Shown: piece by piece, positions 44,001-51,949 of the stretch
How positions within the stretch are numbered: position 1 is the first letter of the stretch
How the letters are laid out: every line of letters begins with the position of its first letter
NCBI GenBank assembly: GCA_947184155.2
Contig: CAMXCT020006645.1
Span: forward strand, 731,001 to 795,000
From: Cladocopium goreaui
Taxonomy: Eukaryota; Sar; Dinophyceae; Suessiales; Symbiodiniaceae
Direction of reading: 5' to 3'
DNA length: 64,000 nucleotides
Program-made: the position numbers and the translations under genes
The notes under the pieces: generated by a model
What the model was told of the DNA's origin: nothing
Seen by the model: the letters and a program-made list of their open reading frames with translations, nothing else
Databases searched by the model: none

Positions 44001-44737
44001 GTCGCACCCTTCCTCAAATCTTGGCTGGCTAACCCTTTGGGCAAAACCCAGGAATTGATTTCCCTAAAACGGTTCCCTTATCTGATATATATATATTTAT
44101 ATTTATTTGTAGCCCATACCCAGTGCAGCATGTTATGTCTTTTATATCTATAATATAAATATTTAAACAAATAAATGTACTATTTACTATAGTATGCCAT
44201 GACATGTTGCTTGGCAAACGTCTCCTCTCCAGCGTGTACCTTCGATGGTGCACCCGCTGTGGTCTCCTGGCAGGTGAGCTAAGAGAAACCCATGTAGTGA
44301 GTGGCTCACGAAATCAGCCTAAACATGCAACAAGTGTAGAATCCCATCCTGCTTCAGCAACTCCTCACAGATACCACCAACTTTGATATTTTTCACAATG
44401 ATGGCCAATACTTGATCAGGTTCCGGGAGCTCCTTGGAAAAAATGCCACACAGAATGTGCTAAAGTATTAGCGCTGTCTCAACGGTTTCGGTGCTGACAA
44501 GCCACATCCCTGGAAGAAAAAAGGGCAGCGACACATGCAAAAAGGGCAGCGACACATGCATCCCAGAAGCTGTCTGGAAGATGCCCTAAGCCTTTCGGAG
44601 CTAAGTGGGGCTGGTGGGGACTTATTGCACAGTAATTGGATTGAATCATATTCTTGATTTTCAAAGACCAAATCCCAGCCTTCCTCCTTGATGCGAGTGG
44701 CTGCTTCGAGGGAACACTTGGCAATTGTAGCCGCCAT
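31180..44737 (-). CDS. Multi-exon gene for a large uncharacterised dinoflagellate protein
   Basis: About 20 exons of 57-600 nt, read on the minus strand from about 44737 down to a stop at 31180, most bounded by AG acceptors. Introns are 100 to over 1000 nt. The encoded order is an N-terminal region, an acidic linker, a Lys/Ala-rich region with an AT-hook-like RGRPKGSK, a methyltransferase-like segment, a charged mid-region, and a C-terminal block with conserved His/Cys patterns. I recall proteins with this order as numerous, unnamed predictions in Symbiodiniaceae genomes; this could not be checked. The exact exon borders and the 5' end are uncertain. No function can be assigned. Confidence 0.65.
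32179..32504 (-). CDS. Exon of the minus-strand gene
   Basis: After GTCTTAG it reads HSFLTHFLFTCVPW, then GVKGDAEFHVEAGEF and a CPEC pair (MCPECEADDNFGDC), possibly metal binding. Donor probably CACC|GTCC. Confidence 0.6.
32661..33083 (-). CDS. Exon of the minus-strand gene
   Basis: It starts after CCCTGCAG in phase with the exon at 33283-33473. It encodes FGGDSLASGEKRCQDFWQKF, then VIPICIHGDKGRTLKKSPI and a basic KRRRLGE near its end (possible nuclear localisation signal). Confidence 0.62.
33283..33473 (-). CDS. Exon of the minus-strand gene
   Basis: After GTCCTTAG it reads EDGCSAQSLRDASRVHPAHG and ends KYWLSLKVPISDLVV...HYK with donor AAG|GTAGGG. The splice to the next exon keeps phase 0. 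Confidence 0.62.
33505..33646 (-). CDS. Exon of the minus-strand gene
   Basis: After ATGCCAG, an acidic/aliphatic segment (LELLADEVADGAESLYVDPD). The donor side is not resolved. Confidence 0.45.
34062..34223 (-). CDS. Exon of the minus-strand gene: Lys/Pro/Ala-rich
   Basis: Acceptor GCGCAG, donor GAA|GTAAAG. A low-complexity basic segment (KPKAAPMVAARKAKAAPKPK), likely an unstructured nuclear-type linker. 162 nt. Confidence 0.55.
34495..34551 (-). CDS. Small exon of the minus-strand gene
   Basis: Acceptor CATGCAG, then EAELKELIEKARSASGPW, donor TTG|GTGTCT. 57 nt, helical and charged. Confidence 0.5.
35185..35300 (-). CDS. Exon of the minus-strand gene
   Basis: After CATCCCAG it reads IVDKIQESYKDLDGISEKLT, a charged helical stretch. 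The 3' border is uncertain. Confidence 0.5.
35530..35815 (-). CDS. Exon of the minus-strand gene
   Basis: After GCTGGCCAG, an Ala-rich run then NVAETVKLLKRLGYPDTQEV and KRMGKLEETIQLLSNPG; Lys/Gln-rich and helical. Confidence 0.5.
36130..36235 (-). CDS. Exon of the minus-strand gene
   Basis: After CGTGTCAG it reads TFSESQDWETEEKGVDMDFN, an acidic segment. The 3' border is uncertain. Confidence 0.42.
36844..37351 (-). CDS. Exon of the minus-strand gene: Pro/Ser-rich then a basic block
   Basis: Acceptor CATCCCAG. The first half is Pro/Glu/Ser-rich (PSPVKEPSPIKAPEPSPAEL). The second half reads RRIMTPNAKGQHKVSEDIRQ, then RVFKLFAECDNDVDLFTKKY and a Phe-rich end. The donor is probably non-canonical (ACA|GAGATT). 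Confidence 0.62.
38175..38528 (-). CDS. Exon(s) of the minus-strand gene
   Basis: It begins at GCATTACC after CCTCAG (reads HYPLKFAAKVVETIPAFF), then in a second frame PEACLHTVMFYLRRSKMIDL. Two exons are likely, with an unresolved short intron between. Confidence 0.5.
38629..39141 (-). CDS. Exon of the minus-strand gene: second half of the methyltransferase-like segment
   Basis: After CAACTAAG it continues in frame from 39303-39493. It reads LCIGMVLNGDQDLL, ECSSFIHLNSGTSKR, then NANGLAARSCLIMLLLVLMG and FLLEQPGSS, and ends KVGYTGSKHLKATE. The next splice works only with a GC donor: intron 38529-38628 is GC-AG, 100 nt. Confidence 0.62.
39303..39493 (-). CDS. Exon of the minus-strand gene: motif I-like FLEVFSGQARTARLA
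   Basis: Acceptor TTTTCCAG, donor TCAGG|GTTCAT. It encodes GGQFLEVFSGQARTARLAGW, resembling the glycine-rich SAM-binding motif I of C5 methyltransferases. The 161-nt intron to 39141 is GT-AG and keeps phase. Confidence 0.6.
40220..40350 (-). CDS. Exon of the minus-strand gene
   Basis: Acceptor TATTCCAG, then DQFWKFCKGTHLDDLNKAGD and an Asp/Leu-rich helix. A further probable exon lies just upstream of the methyltransferase-like segment at about 39530-39621 (RHESLLRKLMSCPGVPKDCL). Confidence 0.55.
40593..41201 (-). CDS. Exon of the minus-strand gene: Lys/Ala-rich with AT-hook-like motif
   Basis: About 200 codons after CCCACAG. KAKAKARGRPKGSKAKPKAQ contains an RGRPKGSK core like an AT-hook, followed by many Lys/Ala repeats and FARRNAPRNQRGNAEWHAIR. 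Suggests a DNA-binding or chromatin-associated disordered region. The complementary strand is open by shadow. Confidence 0.65.
   Translation of the reverse strand, partial: EPTSRLEQFGGQPEVDDDLAEGGKKEPKAKAKAKARGRPKGSKAKPKAQVKNQKGKSEKPLAKAKAKAKARASKKQVGDDGDGEVLTTPKRKAPQGDVEHGSRSKTSKKVAPQEQAETKGKKALKKATEAVQEQVKTKGKKAKVTKAEVSKAKKKRASKGEAVSFARRNAPRNQRGNAEWHAIRDAYRQSLSHLHPQTENED
41378..41811 (-). CDS. Exon of the minus-strand gene: acidic linker
   Basis: Acceptor GTTTAG, reads GQNPDALETVPFEFTSVEIP and then Glu/Asp/Ser-rich text to ALEHQ. The donor looks like CAG|GATATT, a GA donor. Predicted disordered. Confidence 0.58.
41850..41986 (-). CDS. Exon of the minus-strand gene
   Basis: Acceptor TGCTACAG; reads RRLQAIQDARNMPIPSPQPA and a Pro/Ala stretch. 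Frame choice is uncertain because two minus frames are open. Confidence 0.42.
42235..42471 (-). CDS. Exon of the minus-strand gene
   Basis: Acceptor ACCGAG; reads DPLLHQLMDRMTDHWGHLAP, a Pro/Glu-rich stretch, then ASRALLQAEREAILQLGCIL, donor TTG|GTGTGT. Confidence 0.52.
42740..42875 (-). CDS. Exon of the minus-strand gene
   Basis: Acceptor ACATAG; reads SPKNLEVKQLYVLMNVEPKP and YIDAWGTKRLVSLCVRR. The preceding intron would be only about 41 nt if the upstream exon ends at TTCA|GC. Confidence 0.52.
42917..43277 (-). CDS. Exon of the minus-strand gene
   Basis: Acceptor GCCCCAG; about 120 codons: DWQSAVLNRRMAEPAPNPRP, EDSLDDSEAQWPPRHALASL, then LTWPKPELTGLATLQALSLN. Clean open frame. Confidence 0.58.
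44340..44737 (-). CDS. 5' exons of the minus-strand gene
   Basis: A likely start ATG lies at 44735-44737 in ACCATGG (MAATIAKCSLEAATRIKEEG). A second exon, 44340-44432 after TCCAAG, reads ELPEPDQVLAIIVKNIKVGG, and a 27-nt exon may follow at 44240-44266. A 20-bp direct repeat (AAAAGGGCAGCGACACATGC) lies at about 44518-44560 between them. No promoter or spliced-leader site recognised. Confidence 0.45.
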
Positions 44738-44769
44738 GGTATCTCTATAAGACCCTTTTGAGATGACAA

Positions 44770-45890
44770 ATCTGGCCACAAAAGTCAAGACAAATCAAAA
44801 ACACCAACACTTGCAATCCAGAAACGCAGATTATGCAAATGCTAGCAGAGAAGCATATCAAGCATTCAAATCTGAATGGCAAGGGGGATGGCACCTCTTC
44901 CAACCCTTCTCACACCAAAGGGGCTGATCTCTGCCGAGCCAGGTCAGACTCACGGTCGCGAGGTACCCTATAGATCTAATCTTCCCCCTTCCAGATGAGA
45001 TTTATCATCACATATAACCAACATGTCCCAAACATTCCTACATGTAGTGATTTATCAAAAAACGTAATTTCACAGCAGTGAAAGCCAAAAAACGTAATTG
45101 TTTCAAAAAACATTGTTTTTCTCGAAATGACTAAAATTCTGCATACTTACGGTTTACTAGGTATACCATATACCGACCGGCACGGTGGATTGAATCATAT
45201 TGTGGTGTTTTTTTTTCCAGATTTTCAGTCACACTCATATCATTGCATGAAAACATTTATATTCCCATGGTATTCCCACCATATCCCATTGTCTCCCGGC
45301 CGCAGCTACAAATCACCCCCAGTGCCCAGTCATACTTCACGGTGCTAGATCCACATCGGCGAGGATTTCTCCGGAGTGTTTGTCATCAACATCCATGTGG
45401 AACCAGATAGATTAATCATTTTATAGGAATTTATAGGATATGATATAGATTTCAAGCATCATTCTATAGGATATGATATAACCATTAATTAATTTATAGA
45501 TTGATTATAATTGATTATATCATATCCTTGTAGATGTGCTGGTTATATGATCTATTATCCAAAGATTGGCACACGTCTGGTTTTGGAGTTTTCGAACATC
45601 ATGATATCTGTTGGAGATGACCGATCCTCTTTCTAGTTGGGTGGTGCGAACAAGTAGGATATTAACCAACCCCTGAGATAAATAGGCCATCTTACCATTA
45701 TCCCATGTAATATTATTCCCATCATGTCGTTCCTCATAAACACATTGTTATTTTTAATCATTCATAGATTATAACCCACTATATAGTTGTGCTGTTTTTC
45801 CCAAAAAATGTGGGGCCCCCAGACGATACCTAACTTGTTGCATATAACTCCAATAACTATGGTTTATGATATTTATAAATATATGTATAT
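44770..45890. other. Spacer, no gene recognised
   Basis: AT-rich. Two AAAAAACGTAATT words lie at 45058-45100; the same word occurs near 30970-31000. A family D left end (AATGTGGGGCCCCCAGACGA) lies at about 45808-45830. Otherwise nothing recognised. Confidence 0.45.
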
Positions 45891-45909
45891 CTGGTTGGTG
45901 GTTTGGAAC

Positions 45910-47417
45910 AAGCCGCGGGCTCAACACCTTCCAGTGGTGCGGCCGACCCTCGCTGAACGTTGAGGTTTCGCTCACCACTGTTAGCCATGGACCTTTGATG
46001 GACGTTGGGTTTGTTGACTCTGGCAGTCCTTTGACCCTGGTCGCCAAGGTGGATGTCTTTGACTGCTGACTTGAAAGGCACTTGTTGCGAATGGCCTACT
46101 CTGGTGGCTCTATGGTCTATAGTGGACTGCTGGATGAGGGAACTGACATGGTGACGCTGGTGGATGCTCTGGTGGAGGCTCAGCTCCTGATTCCAGTGCT
46201 TGAACAAGGCAAGGACACAAAGGTGCTGTATCCTTCCATCCACTCTTGGAATGATTACTTCAAGTTGGTGGACGTCTGCTGTGGTATTGGGGGAGTTGCG
46301 CATGGAGCTCTGGATGTGGGTGTTCGAACAACTGCCTCGGCAGTTTGCAAAGCAAAGATGCTGGAGCTTCATGAGGCTCACTCTGGTACTCACGGTATCC
46401 TTGGGAATGTGGGTGACCCTTCCAGCTGGTGCGGCTGTCCCCAGCCGAACGTTGAGGTTCTGCCCACCGCTGTCTGCCATGGTAAGTTGATGGACATCAG
46501 CAGGATCGATGCTGGTGGTCCAATGACTGTGGTGTCTAAGGTTGAGGTGTTTGACTGCAGACATGAACGCCATCTCCTCTGCATGGTGCACAATGGAGCG
46601 TGTATGGTGTTTCGCCGTTTGCTGGATGGAGGCTCAGAAGTGGTGAAGCTGCTGGATGCCGCGGTGGTGACCCAGTACCTGCTCGCGGCTCTGACCACTG
46701 GACCTGACACCATGGTTTTGCATCAACTCACCCCTTCTTGGAACGACTACGTCAAGCTCCCTGATGTTTGCTGTGGCCTGGATGTTGCTCCTTCAGATCA
46801 GTGGCGCCATGGCAATGGTTCGGATGGCCTTCTTGCTGCCAGTAGCTATGTTGTGCTCTCCACTCAATGCCGACAGAATGGATTGCCATCTGAAGAGCTT
46901 GGTCTCAATGGACATGGTGGGCTGGGGACTTCCTTACACGTTTGTGGAAGGGGTCAAGCAATGGCTATGGTGATTGAGCAAATTCGGTTGCCCATGGCGA
47001 TGTACACTATTTTGGGGTTTAGTGCTGCACTGACGCAATGCCATGTCGTGGTGGCTGGCAAAGTTCGGCTCCTGACGCACTTGCTTTTTCTCAGTGTCAG
47101 TAGGATTCGGGTCGCGTGTCACCCTGGTCGTGACAGGGGTGGTTCCAAGTTTGTGGCTGCCATCCTGGCGGGGTTGTGTTGCCTAGCAACTTTTGTGATT
47201 GACCACGTTACAGGTGCTTGTCTTTGGGCCCTGTGTGTAATGCGCAGATGGCTCTTGTTGTTTTCTCTTGTGCCCTTCCGACAGCTTTCGCTGCCCTGGG
47301 ATGGGCTGCTTGTTTCGGTGCCTGTGACGGTGCAGTCGCAACCTAAGTAGCTGTTTACTACGGTCAATGTGCTGTCTTCGACCTCTAAGACAGCGCGTAG
47401 TGCAAAGCGGTACAAAG
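45910..47417 (+). mobile_element. 1.5-kb retroposed insert with methyltransferase-like text
   Basis: It is bounded by a perfect 14-bp duplication of MITE sequence TGGTGGTTTGGAAC (45896-45909 and 47418-47431), as expected for target-primed insertion. It lacks RT, RNase H and LTRs, so it is non-autonomous or a partial copy. Confidence 0.75.
45917..47350 (+). pseudogene. Degenerate methyltransferase-related coding region with duplicated module
   Basis: An open frame runs 46082-47350 but is already in mid-protein. A module of about 110-150 codons occurs twice (about 45920-46290 and 46420-46780). It is recognised by W-CG-P--NVEV, KV-VFDC, ERHLL-M, SWNDY-KL and DVCCG. The first copy has a TGA right after VFDC (about 46069). 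After the first module comes DVCCGIGGVAHGALDVGVRT, a good match to C5-methyltransferase motif I. No PCQ or ENV motif follows in the same frame. The end (46960-47350) is probably non-coding or frameshifted. Confidence 0.6.
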
Positions 47418-47635
47418 TGGTGGTTTGGAACTTTTTTTACTTTCCCATATATTAGGAATAATCATCCCAACTGACTTTCATATTTTTCAGAAGGGTTGAA
47501 ACCACCCACCAGATATGTATATATATATATACATATATTTATAACTCTAGTTTTCATGGGGATTCTAACCCAAGAAACATCACCTCAAAGGGGACCCCAC
47601 ATGGAATTCCGGAAATTCCGGGAATTCCGCTCCAG

Positions 47636-47754
47636 GCAATCGGCCGAAGAACCGTGGTATGCCACGGTGGTGCTGAAAGGCTCCGCCACCCAGGGCGAAC
47701 GCCTGGAAGGGGCGGCCTTGGGGCAGTCCGCGCAGGCGCAGGGCACCTTGGAGG
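47636..47754 (+). CDS. GC-rich exon-like island next to MITE family D
   Basis: CGCTCCAG is followed by about 39 codons (QSAEEPWYATVVLKGSATQG, then Gly/Ala/Gln-rich), ending at GAG|GATCC, a possible GA donor. MITE family D begins 30 bp later. The minus strand is also open. Confidence 0.4.
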
Positions 47755-47783
47755 ATCCAACGGAAAATCCAGCATTTTGAAGG

Positions 47784-47911
47784 GGTACAATGTGGAGCCC
47801 CCCAGTTATAACTTGGTTTATAAGCCCCAGTAAGTATAGTTATAAGTACCATAAACCATAGTTATTGGAGTTATAAACCAACTTAGCTATCTAGGGGGCC
47901 CCGCTTTGTAC
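47784..47911. mobile_element. MITE family D, copy 3
   Basis: The ends GTACAATGTGGAGCCCCCC and GGGGGCCCCGCTTTGTAC are inverted repeats. The interior matches copy 1 (CATAGTTATTGGAGTTATA). Its last TA overlaps the start of MITE family B copy 3. Confidence 0.75.
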
Positions 47912-48019
47912 CCTCTGGTTATGACTAACAGTTCGCCAATAGATGGCCCATAGAAATAGATGGTTTACCTATTAAAAACGGTGCTTTTCCATGGCGACCT
48001 GTTAAATAACCAGATGGTA
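47909..48019. mobile_element. MITE family B, copy 3
   Basis: The ends TACCCTCTGGTTA and TAACCAGATGGTA are inverted. It abuts family D exactly at a shared TA. Further family B partial ends lie at about 48058-48070 and 48303-48340. Confidence 0.65.
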
Positions 48020-48604
48020 AATCAACGAAATTTGCATGGGCCATGTTCAATAGCTATCTTAGTTTGGAGGGTAAGTGGTTAGGAACTGGGATACTGGATC
48101 ATCCACTGACCTTAGGGATAGAATGATACAAACAGGCTATCCGATCGTCCTAATTCAACTTAATTCATTTATAAATATAGTACTTAGTACTGTAATAGTA
48201 ACTTATAACTCATCTATAGATTATTATTTTAATTTTTTTCCAACAGGTAACTTCTCACAGTAATGATGTTGTGAACGTTTTAATCTTGGAGAATCATGAG
48301 CCCTACCCTCTGGTGAACAGGACTATGGAGAGTCACCAATTTCAATAGGTAAATCAATGTAAATCACTGTAAATCATCACAATTCATCTACAAATATGCC
48401 ATGTTCCATATGGCTATACAGCAGCTATACAGGTGAGCCACGGCGGTCCATGACTTGGATGATCCCGATGACTTAGGAATTAGGAAGCCTCCTAATATTG
48501 ATACTGCTTGGTGGTTTATATATATATATACATAACCACCAATATGGTATCCTATAGGTACTATATATATATATACACAAGTATAATATCTAATATGATG
48601 ATGA

Positions 48605-48720
48605 CTGGTTGGTGGTTTTGAACATGGCTTTTATGACTTTCCCATCATATTGGGAATGTCATCATCCCAACTGACTTTCACTCCATGATTTTTCAGAGGG
48701 GTAGGTGGCTCAACCACCAG
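48605..48720. mobile_element. MITE family A, copy 5
   Basis: CTGGTTGGTGGTTTTGAAC to GGCTCAACCACCAG, with the shared body CATCCCAACTGACTTTC. No clean 4-bp target duplication. Confidence 0.75.
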
Positions 48721-49133
48721 GATATCTCCATGGATTTATTGATCCACTGGAACCCCCAGATCTCCCCAGTTGACTCCTGATGTTCCCGATCAAAAGCAGC
48801 TGAAACATTTTAGTGGCTGTTGCCCCATTTTTGGACGAAGCCACAGAAATGTCGCATGATTGTTGGTTCGTTCCCCCATTGCTGGGCAACATCCCCATAT
48901 ATTACCTCATGATTGCGATTGAATACCCCCATGATAACCGTCTTATCAGTGGGATATGTTAATGGATATCCCATAATTGTGAAATATCCGATATTGCTGC
49001 TATACATAACGATATCCCCATTATTTCTGGCTCATCTCCTCATGCATCCACTTTTTGAGTTGGTGAAATCCCAATGTTCATAGGACTTTAGGATGTTTTT
49101 GGCATACCCTTTGGCATCCCCAAGGGGCTCAAG

Positions 49134-49287
49134 TCGTCTCCACCTCCCAAGACTACACGTCGCGTGCCAGCAGTGCCAGGCGGCACGCGAAGCAGCCGTG
49201 CAGGTGCTCCTGGATCGGATGCCAAGGACGACCCGACCAGGGGTGCGACGGTGCGAGGTGCTGTGGTTTTTGTGTCGGGAAAGTCTG
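49134..49287 (+). CDS. GC-rich exon-like island merging into a MITE
   Basis: After CTCAAG, 51 open codons (SSPPPKTTRRVPAVPGGTRS, later GATVRGAVVFVSGKSG) end at TCTG|GTGGGA. The MITE family B end starts 5 bp later, so the MITE would supply nearly all of the intron start. Other frames are open too. Confidence 0.4.
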
Positions 49288-49291
49288 GTGG

Positions 49292-49405
49292 GACCCTTTG
49301 GCAATTGAACAAAGCTATGAAAAACATGATTTAAATAGGTAAATCAACTATAAATGGGCAATTGTCTATAGATTATGTTAGTATATCTTAGTTTACCAGA
49401 GGGTA
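49292..49405. mobile_element. MITE family B, copy 4
   Basis: A diverged left end GACCCTTTGGCAATTGAACA and a clear right end AGTTTACCAGAGGGTA. Confidence 0.6.
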
Positions 49406-49606
49406 AAGTACCATCCGGAAATCAATTTATAGATGATGTTCCCAGCGAACGAAAGCTCCATAGTTGCCATAGTTATTGGAGATATTTGCACCAACTTAGG
49501 TATCGGAAACGGGGGACTGCATGGTAAAATGCATGAAGGTGTTCTGTTCTCTTGTTTTTTTCTTCAATCCATACTGTTTCATGACCATTTCAGTAAAATT
49601 GCCTAG

Positions 49607-49683
49607 CAACCATGGTTGGGGAGTGTCCCAACCGTGGTTACAAAAGCAAAAGTGGGGTTTTCCAACTGCCGACTGCTTTTCAA
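49607..49683 (+). CDS. Exon-like segment with GTAAGT donor
   Basis: GCCTAG precedes about 25 open codons, and TCAA|GTAAGT is a near-ideal donor. Two plus frames are open (QPWLGSVPTVVTKAKVGFSN or an alternative), so the product is undecided. Confidence 0.33.
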
Positions 49684-49759
49684 GTAAGTGGGCCAGAAAT
49701 AAGATGGTCTCGGTGCCACATCTTTGACCCATGTGGGGCTAAATTGCCGATGAACCCGG

Positions 49760-49975
49760 AGTATATTATATGTATACATAATTATTATATATATAATATT
49801 TTACATACAATCTAGAATGTATAATATAATATAACATATTATAATATAATATGATAAAATATAATATATAATCATATATAATATAAAATAATATAATCTA
49901 ATATAATATCACATAATATAATATAATATAATATAATATTATATAATATTAATATAATATTATCTGGGGTGATGT
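49760..49975. repeat. TAATA-type AT satellite
   Basis: About 200 bp of nearly pure A/T with ATAATATAAT repeats just outside the left arm of the palindrome. Similar text lies at 56580-56700 outside the right arm. Confidence 0.7.
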
Positions 49976-50195
49976 TAGTTTAGGCAAAAAATGCAATGTC
50001 ATTTTTTGAAAACCAAAACATAGGCATGAAATCGGTAACCTTTTATCCTTATGTAATATCATCGGTACTCTTTATCATGATGATTAATCTGGATTGAGAA
50101 AATATCGTATGTAATAACTTGGCATGAGGATATCTAGAACTCATAATAATAAGATCAGAGGTACTAAGGGGTTTACCCAAGATGATTTTATGAAT

Positions 50196-50304
50196 GAGAA
50201 AATAAACGGTTCATTTTCCCTTAGCAATTCCATAGGGCTATATTATAGGCTATAGTTATAAGAATAACCTTTTAATATCAGGAAAATGAACCGTTCATTT
50301 TCTC
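50196..50304. mobile_element. Inverted-repeat element inside each palindrome arm
   Basis: GAGAAAATAAACGGTTCATT and AATGAACCGTTCATTTTCTC bracket about 70 bp (ends at 50196 and 50304). The mirror copy lies at about 56182-56290, so it predates the palindrome's duplication. Confidence 0.6.
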
Positions 50305-50526
50305 GACATAGCCCATTAGGGTAAATTAATGAATGCCCTGGCAAATTCATTAATAAATTACTGAACACAACCAATTGTGGGTTCACTCCATAAATTTTAA
50401 ACCTATTATAGTATAATTATAAAATAAGTATGGGAAATAATATAACCCCCGACTGCCACCGCCGCTGGCTGCCGCTGCTGTGGCACCCGGCGGCTTCTGG
50501 AGCCACCGCCGGGGCCTCAGCGGTTA

Positions 50527-50933
50527 CAGCGATCCTCCTCCTTCTTCTCCTCCTCCTCCTCATCATCATCATCATCGTCATCATCATCAACGTCATCATT
50601 ATCATCATCATCACCATCGCCATCACCATCATCATCATCACCATCATCACCACCATCATCATCATCATCATGTTCACGACCATCATCATCATGATCATCA
50701 CCATCACCATCATCATCAGCATCATGATCATCACCATCATCATCATCATCATCCTCATCATCATCATCATAATCATCATCATCATGATCATCACCATCAT
50801 CATCATCATCATGTTCACGACCATCATCATCATGATCATCACCATCACCATCATCATCAGCATCATGATCATCACCATCATCATCATCCTCATCATCATC
50901 ATCATCATAATCATCATCATCATCATCATCAGT
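50527..50933. repeat. CAT/CAC/CTC trinucleotide microsatellite, left arm
   Basis: About 400 bp of ATC/ACC/TCC triplets with internal higher-order repeats (the CATGTTCACGACC word occurs twice, at about 50669 and 50811). Its frames give poly-His, poly-Ile or poly-Met strings, not a credible protein. Confidence 0.85.
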
Positions 50934-51454
50934 TTCCCCTTCATCTTGCCCTGGCTAGAAGAGTCCCTTAGGCCAAGCCAATGGCATATATTTTTGATAG
51001 ATTTATTTCCATTTGGTTTCGATGGATTGGATGACTAGCAATTTTAATTGAATTTACGTAATCTCAAATTAGTCAACTACTATGGCCAGATCTAAGTGCC
51101 TTGCGATGCCTTTGTGGGGATTGTCATTGTGACACCCTGGGCTCCGATACTGTTATGCTCGATCAATGGGAATCAGATGGCGAGGAAATGGAGATTGAAG
51201 GCGCCTGACAATTTTTTGGCCCAGTAAAGAGTCCTGGTGCTAATTTATTGGAGTGGCATTGGACACTTGGTTCGACCACATGACTTTGGGGGCTTGCTGA
51301 TAGAAAACTGCCTTGGGATTGGGGTTGGAATTATTCAACCAACTTACCTGGCACCCATGAAATCCCTAATCACAATGGTTGAATACTTTAGACTTGACTT
51401 TTACCAGATAAACCATTGCTCAAAGCACGGGCAAAAGGGGCCCAGAAATGCGAC

Positions 51455-51772
51455 CAGAAGCCGAGAAGCCGAGAAGCCGAGAAGCCGAGAAGCCCGACAC
51501 AAGCCGAGAAGCCGAGAAGCCGAGAAGCCGCGAAGTACGACACAAGCCGAGAAGCCGAGAAGCCGAGAAGCCCGGCACAAGCCGAGAAGCCAAGAAGCCG
51601 AGAAGCCGAGAAGCCACCGGACAAGCCGAGAAGCCGAGAAGCCGCGAAGCCGAGGAGCCGCCGGGCAAGCCGAGAAGCCGAGAAGCCGCGAAGCCGAGAA
51701 GCCGCCGGGCAAGCCGAGAAGCCGAGAAGCCACCGGACAAGCCGAGAAGCCGAGAAGCCACCGGACAAGCTG
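51455..51772. repeat. GCCGAGAAG 9-bp minisatellite
   Basis: About 30 units of GCCGAGAAG, with higher-order blocks set off by CACCGGACAA, CCGGGCAA or CGACACAA. Reads as PRSREAEK-type strings in all frames because 9 is a multiple of 3. Confidence 0.85.
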
Positions 51773-51949
51773 AGACAGTAGCCCTGGAACCCCCTCTGAA
51801 CACTATGTTGCATCTTCACCATCACAAGACATCAACTCCCCAACCCCCTCTGAACAATACGTTGCACCTTGAGACATCAGCCCCGCCACCCCCTTTGAAT
51901 ATATGTTGCATCTTCGAAGATCAAGCCAGCGACCCCCTCTGAACACTAC

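Larger units (their letters stand above)
45891..47512. mobile_element. MITE family A, copy 4, split by a retroposed insert
   Basis: The left end CTGGTTGGTGGTTTGGAAC (45891-45909) and right end AAACCACCCACCAG (to 47512) are flanked by ATAT on both sides (45887-45890 and 47513-47516). The MITE body resumes at 47418. The interrupting DNA is 45910-47417. Confidence 0.8.

Noticed and set aside
45891-47512. A methyltransferase-bearing TIR transposon
   Set aside because: The right part is a nearly complete MITE starting at 47418, and a 14-bp duplication frames the insert. The inverted ends belong to the MITE.
50417-51038. Long poly-His, poly-Ile and poly-Met open frames
   Set aside because: Translation products of a triplet microsatellite on both strands; the same applies at 55566-56079.
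51237-51942. Open frames of PRSREAEK-type repeats on both strands
   Set aside because: A 9-bp minisatellite keeps every frame open; no sign of selection on one frame.
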